From: Phoronis australis | Lineage: Eukaryota; Phoronida; Phoronidae | Length of the DNA: 64,000 nt | Direction: 5' to 3' | Assembly (NCBI GenBank): GCA_002633005.1 | Contig: NMRA01000097.1 | Location: forward strand, 260,686-324,685 | In this document: one piece after another, positions 45,960-57,559 of the stretch | How positions within the stretch are numbered: the stretch's first letter is position 1 | Layout: each line of letters starts with the position of its first letter | Made by a program: the position numbers and the translations under genes | The notes under the pieces: model-generated | What the model saw: only the letters and a program-made list of their open reading frames with translations | What the model was told of the DNA's origin: nothing | The model's database searches: none

Positions 45960-46158
45960 CTTGGGCCGGGCGAAAATCATCCCTTGCTTTGTCTTTGTAC
46001 CACACTATCTCAAGTTTCCCAGGCGAGGAGCATTCTTGATCGTTGAAAGTAAAGTACCAGCGATTGCAGCAATTTCCGCAGTTCCACCCGGCGCGAATAA
46101 TACCTCGGAAACGTACCCTCAGTGAAGTGAAAGAATATTGCTTCTTAAAGGTTGTAGT
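45960..46158 (-). CDS. Gene C, exon 4: core of CTHRC1-like domain
   Basis: The acceptor tctatgtttcag precedes 46158 (phase 0). The donor CAAG|GTGAGT follows 45960 and leaves phase 1, which fits the terminal exon. The translation begins TTFKKQYSFTSLRVRFRG and has the family signature CGNCCNRWYFTFNDQECSSPG, the equivalent of vertebrate CRNACCQRWYFTFNGAEC. It continues to KLEIVWYKDK. Confidence 0.85.
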
Positions 46159-47833
46159 CTGAAACATAGAGCGAGTAGGTGTTCTAAGACTTTAAGAGCG
46201 TCCAACAGCGATACGCTCAGTCAAGCTAATTTCTGGAAAACCCCGGTGATATTCGAGTATAATTTTACGAAGAGTTTAGTTAAAAATTAGAATAGAATAC
46301 TCATTCACTTAAAAAGGACCCACTTGTCAAGAGCTTCGTTGCCAAGCATGATAGGATTTTATCCTCGAAATATTACTCTTAGTTAATTCTATGACGAAAT
46401 TCGGCACACATTTGGCGCAGAAAATCGAGAATAAAGTACCATTTTTGGACTAGAATCCGTTTTAACTGCATTTACACCGCGTTAGGAGATCCTTCATACT
46501 CTTTGTCAAATTCTCAAATACGTATCGCCAAGTTCAGTCATACCAATTAGGAGCCAGGCAAAATAACGCCACATGAAACTGGCAAAATTTCTACAAAAGC
46601 GTAATTTTCTTGCGACAAATTTAAGACTAATTGAAAAGCCAAACAATTCTGAGGTCCCATATCAATTCCATGGAAGTACCGAGTTCACAGGACAGTAGAC
46701 TCGTCAAACAGTTGACATCCTTACAGATATGGAAAACATCTATACTGCCAGGACGACAATGCCATGGCTTCATCGCACTGCTAATAAACCATTTTTAACA
46801 ATTTTCATTCGGCCATACATGTACATGTACCTGTCCAACCGCTTTCAGTGGCGGCCTGATTGCTCAGTTTAGGTAAGGTGTGTTCTGATGTGTTCTCGAG
46901 CTCTCTACTGAGACAAGATCACGCGTTACACTAGCCTGGCCATTCGTCTTCCCTGCGCTTGGAAATTAGTAGTCCAAACCAATTTTAAGGTTCTACTTGG
47001 ATACGAAATGAAAATAAATGTCTTTAATTCTGTGCTGGAATATATTGTGGCTTACATGGTTGTTTGTGTTATTTATTTTTACACTTGATCACCAATAAAT
47101 TGAAGCTTTTAGGTCGAGTGTGATTTCGAAATCTCAAATTTTTACTCCTGATTTTCGCTCGAATCTAGGGGTCATCAACTTGTACTAGTCACTTTGACAA
47201 TACCTTCGGCTACGGAATGATGACTAACACTTATTCTGGGTTCGTAATGGACTAGCACGATTACGAGCACAAAGGGTGAACTTCGGGCCCAGAAACTTCG
47301 TTTTTAAAGTAATTCATTACATCAAAGCATTGAATAGATTGTCATACAGTGTATGTTAAACCATTCACAATTTTCAAGTAATGTTAACAAAAAGGAGTGA
47401 GCTAACTCTCAATAAAAAGAGAACGAGCTATGTGTAAAAATGTGTCAACTTCAAGCTAAAACCAACCAAACTCTTGATTGGTCCTCGAGATAAATGTCTG
47501 AATTTAAATCGACATTAAACCCTTGCTTCCTGTCAATAAACAACGGTTGGATTAGAGCAGATGACGGTACAAAAATGGCATTATTGGATTCCGTAGAATA
47601 GCCCTCAGTGCTTGAGAAGGGTCCGTTATTTTTACATGTGTGTATCAAGCATTAACTTTCGCTTTCCTGCAATCAACTTAAAGATGACGAAGAAAAAATA
47701 GAGACCAATGTTATGAAGATCAGTTCCATCAATCAAAACTTGATTTTTGACCCCAAGAATGCACCCATTAATGCCGCTTTAAGAAGTGTGGCGACGAATC
47801 AACCCATACCTTAGCACACAATCAAAGACTTAC

Positions 47834-47928
47834 CAATAAAATTCCGGTGTCACTATGGGAAACGTAGTCCTTGTAGTAGTTAAATCTGATGTTAGCAACC
47901 GGAACTTCGTCACATTCTTGATATGGCG
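47834..47928 (-). CDS. Gene C, exon 3: start of CTHRC1-like domain
   Basis: The acceptor tttccaaacacag precedes 47928 (phase 1). The donor TTATTG|GTAAGTC follows 47834 (phase 0). It reads PYQECDEVPVANIRFNYYKDY then SHSDTGILL. Similarity to the CSWNSLN...G.I segment is modest, but both splice phases equal those of the matching exon in gene A (14917-14814), which supports the call. Confidence 0.65.
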
Positions 47929-49326
47929 CTGTGTTTGGAAAGAAATCATTTCATTGCCAATGTCTAGTATTAAAATTTTGGACGCTGGTTTAGTAAATTC
48001 TCTTGAGTTGGGAATATCAAGATATGTCTCATTGTAAGCATGTGTTCATATAGTTTCGATGACGTTAAAACAAACTTGTCTACTGTTACTGGTACTGCAA
48101 TAGACAGCAAGAAACAAACACTGTGGCCGAAAAAAATAACTGCTACAGGTGATTTATAGGATACAGCGTTTCACGGTGCCTATCAGGCATGCCTAAAACC
48201 ATTAACCACGTCACCCTTGACTAGGAAATTCGTCTGATAGGAAGAAGATAGGCCACAATCCGTTGGACAGACAATGTCTCCTTCTATCCTTGAAAGGCTA
48301 AACATGATTATTTGACAGACAATCCACATGGATCAATTTCACACAACAGATCTCTATTCCGTTTTGCAAGAGGAGATGTGAAACATAATCAGTTCAAGTG
48401 TTTCATTTCTATCGCACTGTGATATATTAAAAAGATTATGCTTGTACGGTCTGGCCATACTCCAAGGGAACTAGCTTCAAGCTCCGCAGTAATAAACTAG
48501 AATGGATTGATAAACTATCACTTGCGTGAGTATTCTCAGAGATTTTGCACAATGTTGATGGACTAATTCGAGAAGTTCTTTTTTGTGTTTTAAGATAATT
48601 GCATGGCATGCAATTCAAACTTTGTGAAACAATCTTATCAGAAAGCGGAAGTGATACAGCAGATTGAAGAAAAATGTAACCCGACAAAAAGCCTGCTCAC
48701 CACAGCATGTGTACAAGGAAGTGAATGAAAACCCGCTAGATATACATGTAATACTGAAGCAAATTCTGGGTTTTGCTTATGTATCCCTTAGTTACCGTTG
48801 CAGAAATTCCACAAGCGATGAGCTAGTTCTTTTCAATTATATCATAGGAGAAAGTTCTCTACAGTGCGATTTCAGATAAATAGACAAGAGGTCGGTCAAA
48901 ATAGACCAAGAGATTTGTAAAACGCAACCATCTCAGAGCGGTTTTAGATAGTCTCTCACTTCTAAGACAGACCTCTCCTAGGAAGAAACGTCTTTCTCGC
49001 GAGAACAGAGTACCAATTCCACAACGCGCTTGCTGAGTCCAAGGGCAGTCTTTGGCTGCCAGCAATTTAACAATGAAACTGGGATACATTATTTCGTGTT
49101 AAGTGACGCCATATGTGTAAGATGACGAATAATTTGTTGCTTACGTAATTAACGAAACAACTTAAGGTACGGGGTATATGTAATCACTTAATAACTTAAC
49201 ACCACGCATAACGCCCCGCCGTCACAACCTGCTCTTGACCTATCAAGGAGTTCTTATTTATCAGCACCACTTAGGGAACCTGAAGTCTCACATGTATGTT
49301 GTTACGTAATGTTATGAATGACATAC

Positions 49327-49411
49327 CAACGCAGACGCCCACGTTGTTAGTGCAGTCTTTCACACAAGCCTCGCCCCCGTCAGCGCAATTGGCGATCCTG
49401 CATTCGTCGAA
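49327..49411 (-). CDS. Gene C, exon 2: EGF-like exon
   Basis: The acceptor cgctcttttcag precedes 49411 and the donor GTTG|GTATGT follows 49327. Only the phase-0 reading is open: FDECRIANCADGGEACVKDC followed by TNNVGVCV. The DEC start and cysteine spacing resemble a calcium-binding EGF-like module, though short (five Cys in the exon). It leaves phase 1, matching the entry phase at 47928, and its phase-0 entry matches the phase-0 donor at 56597. Confidence 0.65.
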
Positions 49412-49574
49412 CTGAAAAGAGCGATTGTATGTCTATATCTAAAATTAGCACTTTCTGTGAACAATTTTATCGCGTTTCTGGTTTCTAAAAATGTGTCCTC
49501 TGTTTCCGAGTACTAATTTTGACCGTTGAATTTTAATCCAATCAAATGCAAAATTCAGAGTGAGTCTATTCAGA

Positions 49575-51273
49575 TAGCAAGACGTGATTGAGGAGTAGGA
49601 TCATTCAACTTAGGTGTGGCCTCTTTGCTGCAATACCCGTTAGCGCCATACCTTTTTATTCTATGTGCAGAGATTATGGGCTGGCTCTTTAGACTAGACA
49701 ATAGCGTTAAGGGCATCCAGGTAGGATCGGTGGAATACAAACTGATTCAGTATGCAGATGATACGGTTATATCTTTAGATGGCTCGGAGCAGTCTCTGCG
49801 GAAAATACTTCACATTTTAAACCCTTTGCAAAATATTCTGGTCTAAAGCCTAATATGGAAAAAAACAATTTGTATTTGGATAAGTTCTATGAAGGGTAGC
49901 TATCAAAAATGTGCTGTGACCTAAAACTGAACTGGGCAACATCAGAATTCACTTTACTGGGTATTCAATTCTCCTGTGTTTTAAATAAAATTCCCGACAT
50001 TAATTTTAACAGCAAACTTGGTGAAATAGAGAAGGCTATAGACATGTGAGGAAAAAAAACTTGACACTTTTTGGAAGAATAACAGTTGTGAAATCGATAA
50101 TTATGCCAAAATTCATTCACGTTTTTACAAGTCTCCCGTTCCCATCACAGCCCTTCCTGAAGCAGCAGAACAAAACGTTGTACTGTTTTATATGGAACGT
50201 TAAAACGGAAAAATGTCGTAAGATTATGGCTCAAGAGTACAATGTTGGCGGAGCTAGAACGATTGACGTCAGCTCTTTTATTGAAGCCATTAAACTAACT
50301 TGGTTTCGTAGACTACTTTGTCAAAGTACTACAAGTCCATGGGCAGTTTTAGCAAATGGCCCGTTATTTCTATTTTACAAAGATGTCCCAGATGACTTCT
50401 AATGTATTTTGGAAAGAGATCCTTCATTGTGTCCATGAATTCAGATTGTTAGTTCCCGAAAGCGATGGAACATTTCAGCCTCTATGGCTTAATTCGAATA
50501 TACTGATTGATAACAAACCTGTTTTCTATAAACGGTGGTATCAAAAGTCAAAACTCATGTACAAGACTTACTTAAATCTGATGGTTGTTTCCTTAATTAT
50601 GAGGACTTTATACAGACGTTTGACTTTACCCTCCTCAAGTAACTTTATTTTACGGTCTACGAAGTTCATTATATGCTAGTTGGAGCCATCTCACAGAGGG
50701 AAAGCATCAAGTAAGTTTACCGCGTCGTCCACGATACATTGAAGTTATTTTGGGAGATGTCAAAGGATTAGATAAAATTTATCACGTTAGTTTCTCTCAG
50801 AATGGTAGAAAAACAACGTGTCAAATGAAGTGGAGTAAAAATTAAACCTCCCGAATACCGCAAAATGGTGGTACAATGTTTTTCTTACATCTATTTATTC
50901 ACCGAAGATGTAACTCTGAGGTGGTGCCAGTTTAGGCTGGTTCATACAATTATAGGTTGTAATTATTTTTTTTACACGATAGACGTAATTGAGATCTCAT
51001 TGTGGACTTTTTGCTTAAACGAGATTGAGTCTATTGCCCATGTGTACTGGTCTGGTAACATTACTCAGCAGTTTTGGACTAATGAAAATAACTAGCTCGA
51101 AGATCCTGTTGGACATTGTTTAGAACTGTCTGTACAATCGGTTCTGTTTGGTGTTCAAGTGAAAGCAGTTTTACAAAATATGATTCTTTGCCTCGGAATG
51201 TATCACATTTATAAACAAAGTAAAATGCAAATATCCGTGCCTTACCATGTTGCATTGTACATTTCCACTGGAC

Positions 51274-51313
<40 letters not shown>

Positions 51314-51328
51314 NAGACCTTGCCAGCG

Positions 51329-51359
<31 letters not shown>

Positions 51360-51480
51360 GTATATATATATATATAAACAAAATGAAGTATGGTGAATTT
51401 ATAGAACGCTGTCAAGGTCTTGACCTTGTTTCCTTATTCTGAATGAATCGTAGCCTCTACTGTGTTTTTTCTCAAATGTC
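49575..51480 (+). mobile_element. LINE 2: Tx1/L1-like 3' fragment with intact YADD
   Basis: Plus-strand frames give the RT palm (49616-49846: PYLFILCAEIMGW, KGIQVGSVEYKL, QYADDTVISLDGSE), the thumb/C-terminal region (50046-50402: LTLFGRITVVKSIIMPKFIH), and 50356-50679 (WKEILHCVHEFRLLVPE, KRWYQKSKLM). A zinc-knuckle-like end follows (50865-51095, with ESIAHVYWSG) and then the terminal part (about 51120-51275). It is 5' truncated and carries frameshifts. It lies in intron 1 of gene C on the opposite strand. Confidence 0.85.
51277..51378. repeat. (TA)n microsatellite with an N
   Basis: Nearly pure TA dinucleotides on both sides of a short unique stretch (agaccttgccagcg), with the N at 51314. 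It interrupts the C-terminal end of LINE 2. Confidence 0.95.
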
Positions 51481-52807
51481 AAATTACCTCTGTACATACA
51501 CTGTACATGTATCACCACGTAAACCTCGCTCATTGACAACGGAAGGTCAGGGGTGAAACTAATTATTGTACTATTAGTTGGTAAAAGTACTTAGTAAATG
51601 CTGTCACTACTTTATGTCTTTCAAAAATATCTTTGGAAGGCAAGACAAAGAGGAAAGGCGCCCCTTTGTTCTAGTTTCATTGAAATTTTATGGACAAGTA
51701 ATTAATTGCTTGAATAAAATTGAAATGTGAATTATTCAGTAAATGTATTTGTCATTTAAATTGACTTCAACTAATGAACAGGCGATGTCCAGATGCCGAA
51801 GTTAGATTTAACTCAGCTGCATAACTGAAAAGCAAGGTAGTATGCGTTCAACTAGGCATGTCCTAGAGGCAAAGCAGTGGTTATTTAAATGAGTTGTCTT
51901 AAATCACTGGATAATGGGTGGATTCAAGCTGGGCGTATTTAAAGGAAACGACAAATTCATGTCATGTTCACAACAGTTGGATCATTCAAGTTAAGAATAT
52001 TACGAAAGTATTTTCAGCATCAAAATAGCTAGCACAGTTGCACAGTCTTTCCAATCAATATTCGGCATTTAAAGACAAAACTGTGACTAAACCACATTTT
52101 AACATTTTTAATTTACATGCGTATATACCACTGACTTCACTTTCCGGATTTTATTCTTTAAGTTTCTATGTTTTCCGCTCGAAATTATCGCTTATTGTTT
52201 CAAAATATTGCGCCGGAATTTTTTTCACAAAACATTAAAGTCCAAAATTTGGTCTTACCTGCCACTTTGCAATTTTTTTAATAAGGTTTTAGCAATATAA
52301 TATAGGCACCGTTTGGAAATAATTCGTGCATATTATTGCGATAACTAGCATTCAATGGATATATTCTCAGATAATTTGCATCTATGGTTAAATATATGGG
52401 AAGAGCATCAGCAAAGAATGTAAATTTAAATGTAAACCACGAATTTTCATAGATACAACACAAACGTTAAAACATTTGAAAAATTCATCAAGCATCATCA
52501 TTATTATGCTGACGCGGAAATAAATTATGATTCAGAAATAGTTGTGCAAACCGCACGTCTCCTGCACGTTTCCTGAAAGAGACCCCAGCGAATATTGGTG
52601 TCTTATTTGATTTTGCGAGTACAACAAAATTCATCTAGTTTTCCTTTGGTCATCGCTAAGAACGCTGGGGTAAGTTTGGTAGGCACATCAGGGACCACAT
52701 GTGTTGTCTAAAGAAACATATTTCAAAAAGATTAACACCACATAAATTTCAAGGAATTTAGTCAACTCATTTAAACAATCATGCTTTTCATTGGATTTTA
52801 CTGAAAA

Positions 52808-53612
52808 ACCCTCGACCCTCACATCCCTTGACCCCTCGACTCAAGCCCCCTCGACCCACAAACCCGTCGACCCACGACCTGTGGCAATAGAGGAATGTTT
52901 GCGCTTTTTACATATTTCATAATCTTATTACGTTGCTGAGCGATTTTCGCATTAGACATACCTGCACGCGAGTCTGCTCTAGCTGAAGACTGATGATTGA
53001 AAACAAAAAGTGGCGTGAGAACGCCGGTGGTCTTGAATAGTACTTTGTGAGCGAGCTACCTTTGTCCCTGAAATAGTCTCACTAGCTTCTACCTACGGCA
53101 CAGTTCTAATAAATTTAGGGAGGGAGTACGTTAACGGGAATTTACATAACACCATATTTTTATTATTTTCTTTACATTTTATACTCGTTTAGAATAAACG
53201 CCATATAACGTATAACTGTATTTACTGGTGAAATTACAGTTTTGTCGATACCTCGCATTTTTCAATTCACTAAAGAGCAGACGAGACGGTTAGGCTACAC
53301 TCTGCCGGGAACTACATTTGTAAGATTGTCAGTTCTTAGATTTGATTTTGTCGCTTTTTTCTGTTTTTGGATTTCAAACTTGCCGAACGGACTGCTCTAA
53401 TTGCAAAAAACTGGGAAAACCCAGCCGAGCTCACGGCCCAACTCATTGGTCCTACAGTCAGCATGTGTTCTACATGTTTGTTAACATCAAGTCTAGTTTG
53501 TGTAGACGGGGTATACGGGTTGCTGGGTCGTGGGTCAAGGGGATCGAGGGTCGTGAGTCGTGGGTCGAGGGGGTTGTGGATCCAGGGGATCGAGGTTTTT
53601 GGGGGTCGAAGG
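52808..53612. mobile_element. Fold-back-like pair with CTCGACCC motif arrays
   Basis: At 52808-52882 the words CCCTCGACCC, CCTTGACCC and ACCCACGACC recur. At 53495-53612 the inverted words GGGTCGAGG, GGGTCAAGG and GGTCGTGGGT recur. The two arrays face each other across about 610 bases of unremarkable sequence. No target duplication was fixed. Confidence 0.5.
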
Positions 53613-53614
53613 GA

Positions 53615-56590
53615 TTTCGGAACAAACCGTTTACATTTGTATATGGTATTTTCCTCGACTGCTGCTCATGGTGAATTGTGCCATGTGAATATTGCACGTT
53701 AAAATTATTCAAAGGAATTGATCCAGACAATTCCGTCATTACGAGTGGGAAGATCATGAGTTCATCGTTTGAATAGCGTTCTTTCACAACCGAGAATGAA
53801 GGTGGATTGACAGAATGGTTAAAATATGGACACGCTATTCTCTAATTAGAATTTTAACACTATAAATATCGTTACATGTCATTTTGGCTGCAAATATACC
53901 TTGTCGTAGTGACTGGAAACGCTATTTTTTCTGATTGTTGTTTTTCATGATTTGCTCCTGTACAAGTATACAGTGTGTGCAATCATATGATCAGCGACTC
54001 ACTCATTATCCTTTTGGCGAGAGTAGTTGAGGATACCCAAATTCAATTGCAAGGCTGTTATTCGTTGATTTCAACTTTGTTTGAGGGTAAAATTACATCA
54101 CATCCACTGCTTTTTGATCCTGTTTCGCGAACAAGGGACAAGTACCGTTGCTGTTAAAACATGATGATCTGAATATAAAAAGTAAATGCGATTGTTGCGG
54201 CATTATATTGAACTCTCCGACGGTAAAGATCGTGAACTTGTGTGTCCTCCGATCCTTTCCAAGTGAAACTGCAACTCGTTTATTTTTTACGCACAGCATC
54301 ACGTAAACAAAATTCTGTTGCGAAGGAAATTACAGGAAAGTTGGGTGATAGTTTTAAGAAAGACCAAAACTTTGGTTGCTGTAAATTTATCAAAAACGGG
54401 ACAGAAGTATCATTTTCATTGATCAGGGTGTAAGTTCTTACCACGATGCAGTAAAAATCCCTTCAACGTACACATGTAAGGGAGAATACTACATGTTACG
54501 GCGTTTTTTGTTTGCCGCAAGATATTTTAAATTATAAAAGGTATTTTGAGCTCTTTCAGTTGTTATATATCAAAACAAAGTAACTTGTTAAAAATAACAA
54601 TTTTTCAAATGGAAGCTGTGGCGCTTTGATCAACAACTCTCACAATGCACGAACTGTGGGTTTTCTTGGGTGAATAGCATTTGTATTAGTGTTATTACTT
54701 TGTTTTCAAATTATTCTCTTACGACATGCAGCGTGACGTCATACACACTTTTAGAGAGAAGCAGGACTTAGTAGATGCGTGAAACTGAACATACAGTGTA
54801 AGAACACAAATTTGACCCCAGACCTCGGAATACTTCATCGAAAGCATTTCAAAACGAAGTCAGTGTTCTGTTGAACCACGCGTATTTATTTTGTTGCTCG
54901 TTCCTCACCAATTACCGTCGAACGACTTCTGAACCAACTATTGTACTGTAACTTACTGTAGATTCCTAGAAAATGTCTAAATTTGTCTTACTTAGGAACA
55001 TCAAATTGACCTATTACTTGATAACTGTCACTGCAAATCCATGGTTACGTGAAGCAAAAACAACATTTTATGTTCGAAACTTCTAACGGTTTTGTTCAGA
55101 ATTAATCTTGAAATTCTAGAATATCCTATTTTATGGGTGGTTTTGTTTTACTATGACTGAACGTTTCTTTTTGTTAGGTTTTACAAATGATATGGGCAAG
55201 TAAAACAATTGATCACAGATTTTAATCACGTAAAAGCTCAAACTTTGCAGTCTTCCTGAAAATGTAATACTTTTATAAACTAGACCTCTGTGCGGGTGCT
55301 GTAGAGTGTCATTCTGATCCACAAGTGCGGTGATATTGTTTAGCTGTGAACCTATTTCCGGGAAAGTGAGACAACTAAGTTTAAAAAGACTAGACCTTTC
55401 CAAACAAACTTTCACTTTTTTCCAAGAAATGACTTGTGAGTATTCCGGTATTTTATAATGCTTTTTTAAAAAAATATTTAAAACAAAATGAGGGCCTCAT
55501 TTTTGAGTTGAAAGTCGCTCCGTTCGCGCTTATCTCGCGGCAAGTTCCGGGCAAAGTCTTGCTGAGATTCAGTTATCACGCTCGATTCACGCCTCTTTCT
55601 CCGGTCTGTCTCCGTTACGGTCACGCCTAGCCAGACCGGAGGCTGCCCGGATGAAGTCTAATAATTCAGTGGCCGTACTGTAGAAAAAAGCAATTGCTAC
55701 GGTTAGACATTCTAATTAATTTCATGCAAAATGAAGTTACTTGATCTAGACTTCACAAGTGAAATGATTCGAAAGTGAGTAGAAGATGGTCTTGTTATGA
55801 TTTTCTCAAAGAACAATACTGTGTCGTGTAGTGTTGCCGGAAGGATAGTTCGTTATTGCTGGTAATCAGGCTCAAAAAGATGCAATTGGGTGTCAAAACG
55901 GGCCAAGTTTTGCGCCGTGCATGGCCTAAATTGTTAATGAAATTTTACTGCTTTTCAAACTCAGAAACCTATGCCCCGTTTTATGAGTTCCTCGTTGACA
56001 GATGATATTTCCTAACGATATACTTAAAAACATTTTCAATGAGAATGAAATTGGGACATATATTCAGTCCTTCATTTAGCAGTGCTTCGCGAAAAGACCA
56101 TTGCTTATTTTCAACAGGAGAATACAACGTATAGTTCACTCTCCATTGTTATTAAAGCAAAGTACTCGCTACTAAAAATAAAATATCTCCTGCAAAGGCA
56201 ACCTTTGTTTTCACAGATCAAAAAATGCGTAGAAGATTTAGGCAAGTTAGTTTAGGCTATTTCAATTAGCTGGGCATACAACTTACAAGAGTAAAACCCT
56301 TTCTACGCATTCCGATCACTCATAACGCTACATAATGAAGCGAATTTGTATGCAGAAATCACAGTGCACAAAAATCGCTCGTACTTCGTATACTGAGTCG
56401 AACCAGTTCGGAGCAAATCGGAATTGCATGTAAACACAGGCTTAGTCCTACACTACCATTGTACAATGTATACGCAATCGTAAACAAAAATCGGTATTGT
56501 AAGCAGGGTTTGACGTGTCACAAACTGTCGCAGTGCTCAAATAACGACAGTCTGTTCAACACGGCAACCCACATGCTCCCACCATCTAGT
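53615..56590. other. Intron 1 of gene C, remaining part
   Basis: No further exon was supported. Candidates near 55380-55280 (minus) and 54242-54433 (plus) have protein-like words but splice phases or motifs that do not fit. Confidence 0.4.
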
Positions 56591-56596
56591 TATTAC

Positions 56597-56983
56597 CTGA
56601 TTTGACTTGATGTTGTAAATTCGTATCATGCTCCTAAGATTTTCTCCCTCTTTTTCTTCGTTTCCATGCGACTCCATATCGTGATAACGTTCCTGGGAGA
56701 AGTAACAGACTCCTGTATCGTCTTCGTAATAAGCCGAGGTGCAAGCTGCATTTCTCCTGTAGTAGTGGGCGCACTCTATTTCACTTCTTGTACCACTGTG
56801 TTTCGCGAAGTAGGACCGTGAAAACAACTCAGTTGTACTTGTAACAGAACACGTGAATCCCACCGAAATGGAGGTGCACGTTTGGATTTTTTCTGAAAAT
56901 AGTGTGTCTGACTGACAAAACTTAACCAGGCTTAAAAAAAACGCTGTCCAAACGGACAAATACATGCCACGTTTCTTTATCAT
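56597..56983 (-). CDS. Gene C, exon 1: signal peptide and PAN/apple-like segment
   Basis: The first in-frame ATG on the minus strand is at 56983 (the open frame upstream has no ATG). It begins MIKKRG and a hydrophobic run (VWTAFFLSLVKFC) typical of a signal peptide. The mature part has eight or so cysteines, with IECAHYYRRNAACTSAYYE then GVCYFSQE, the spacing of a PAN/apple domain. The donor AATCAG|GTAATA at 56597 leaves phase 0 and fits the EGF-like exon at 49411. The predicted product is a secreted modular protein. The promoter side is only about 170 bases from a MITE. Confidence 0.7.
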
Positions 56984-57155
56984 CAGTGACACTGGCCAAC
57001 TGATCACCAAGGACAGCTTCCCGGAAGTCGATCGATCTCAATCTTGTTTCAATATTAATGGGAAATTAAACAAATACAATTCACACTGCGCTGTTTTCTT
57101 AAAGTAGTAGAATCCGGTTAACGGAAAACAGGTGGCGGTAACGGGCGATTCTATA

Positions 57156-57551
57156 GGGCCTTTCATACTAACGTCGACGCGTCGATGGTTTGGGGAGTTG
57201 CGGTCAGTATGAACGCTTAAATCCGGTTCTGCATCGCAGTTAACAGCTCCAGTTAACATCGCAGTTAACGTCGACGCTGCGGTGCAGTATGAATACTTAA
57301 CTCCGGCCCAGCCAAAGTTATCGCCAGGTGCCACTCAGTGGTTATCGTCAACAATTACAGAGTAGTGCCGTTGCTAATAAACACTTATTTTTTGCTCCAA
57401 TGATAACCAATTGATTTAGAAATGAGTTTAATGCCATTTAGCACATTTAAATGTTCCAAAATTGTCACATTGAAAATAATCTTAGCGTGCAGCGCTACCT
57501 TGCGATAACTTGCTCCACTCAGACCGGAGTTAAGTCAATATGAAAGGGCCT
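57156..57551. mobile_element. MITE of the THAP-associated TIR family
   Basis: It starts GGGCCTTTCATACTAACG after TATA and ends CAATATGAAAGGGCCT before TATA, so the target duplication is TATA or TA. The interior shares the cttagcgtgcagcg and ccaatgataacc words with 3929-4703 and 41953-42453, without the THAP exon. Confidence 0.7.
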
Positions 57552-57559
57552 TATAATAC

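Noticed and set aside
51171-51377. Open frames made of YIYIYI
   Set aside because: Translation artefact of the TA microsatellite.
54242-54433. Plus-strand open frame with protein-like composition
   Set aside because: No recognised motif, no clear acceptor or donor pair, and it lies antisense within an intron.
55280-55380. Minus-strand exon in intron 1 of gene C (SQLNNITALVDQNDTL)
   Set aside because: Protein-like words but phase 1-1, which would break the phase-0 join between 56597 and 49411.
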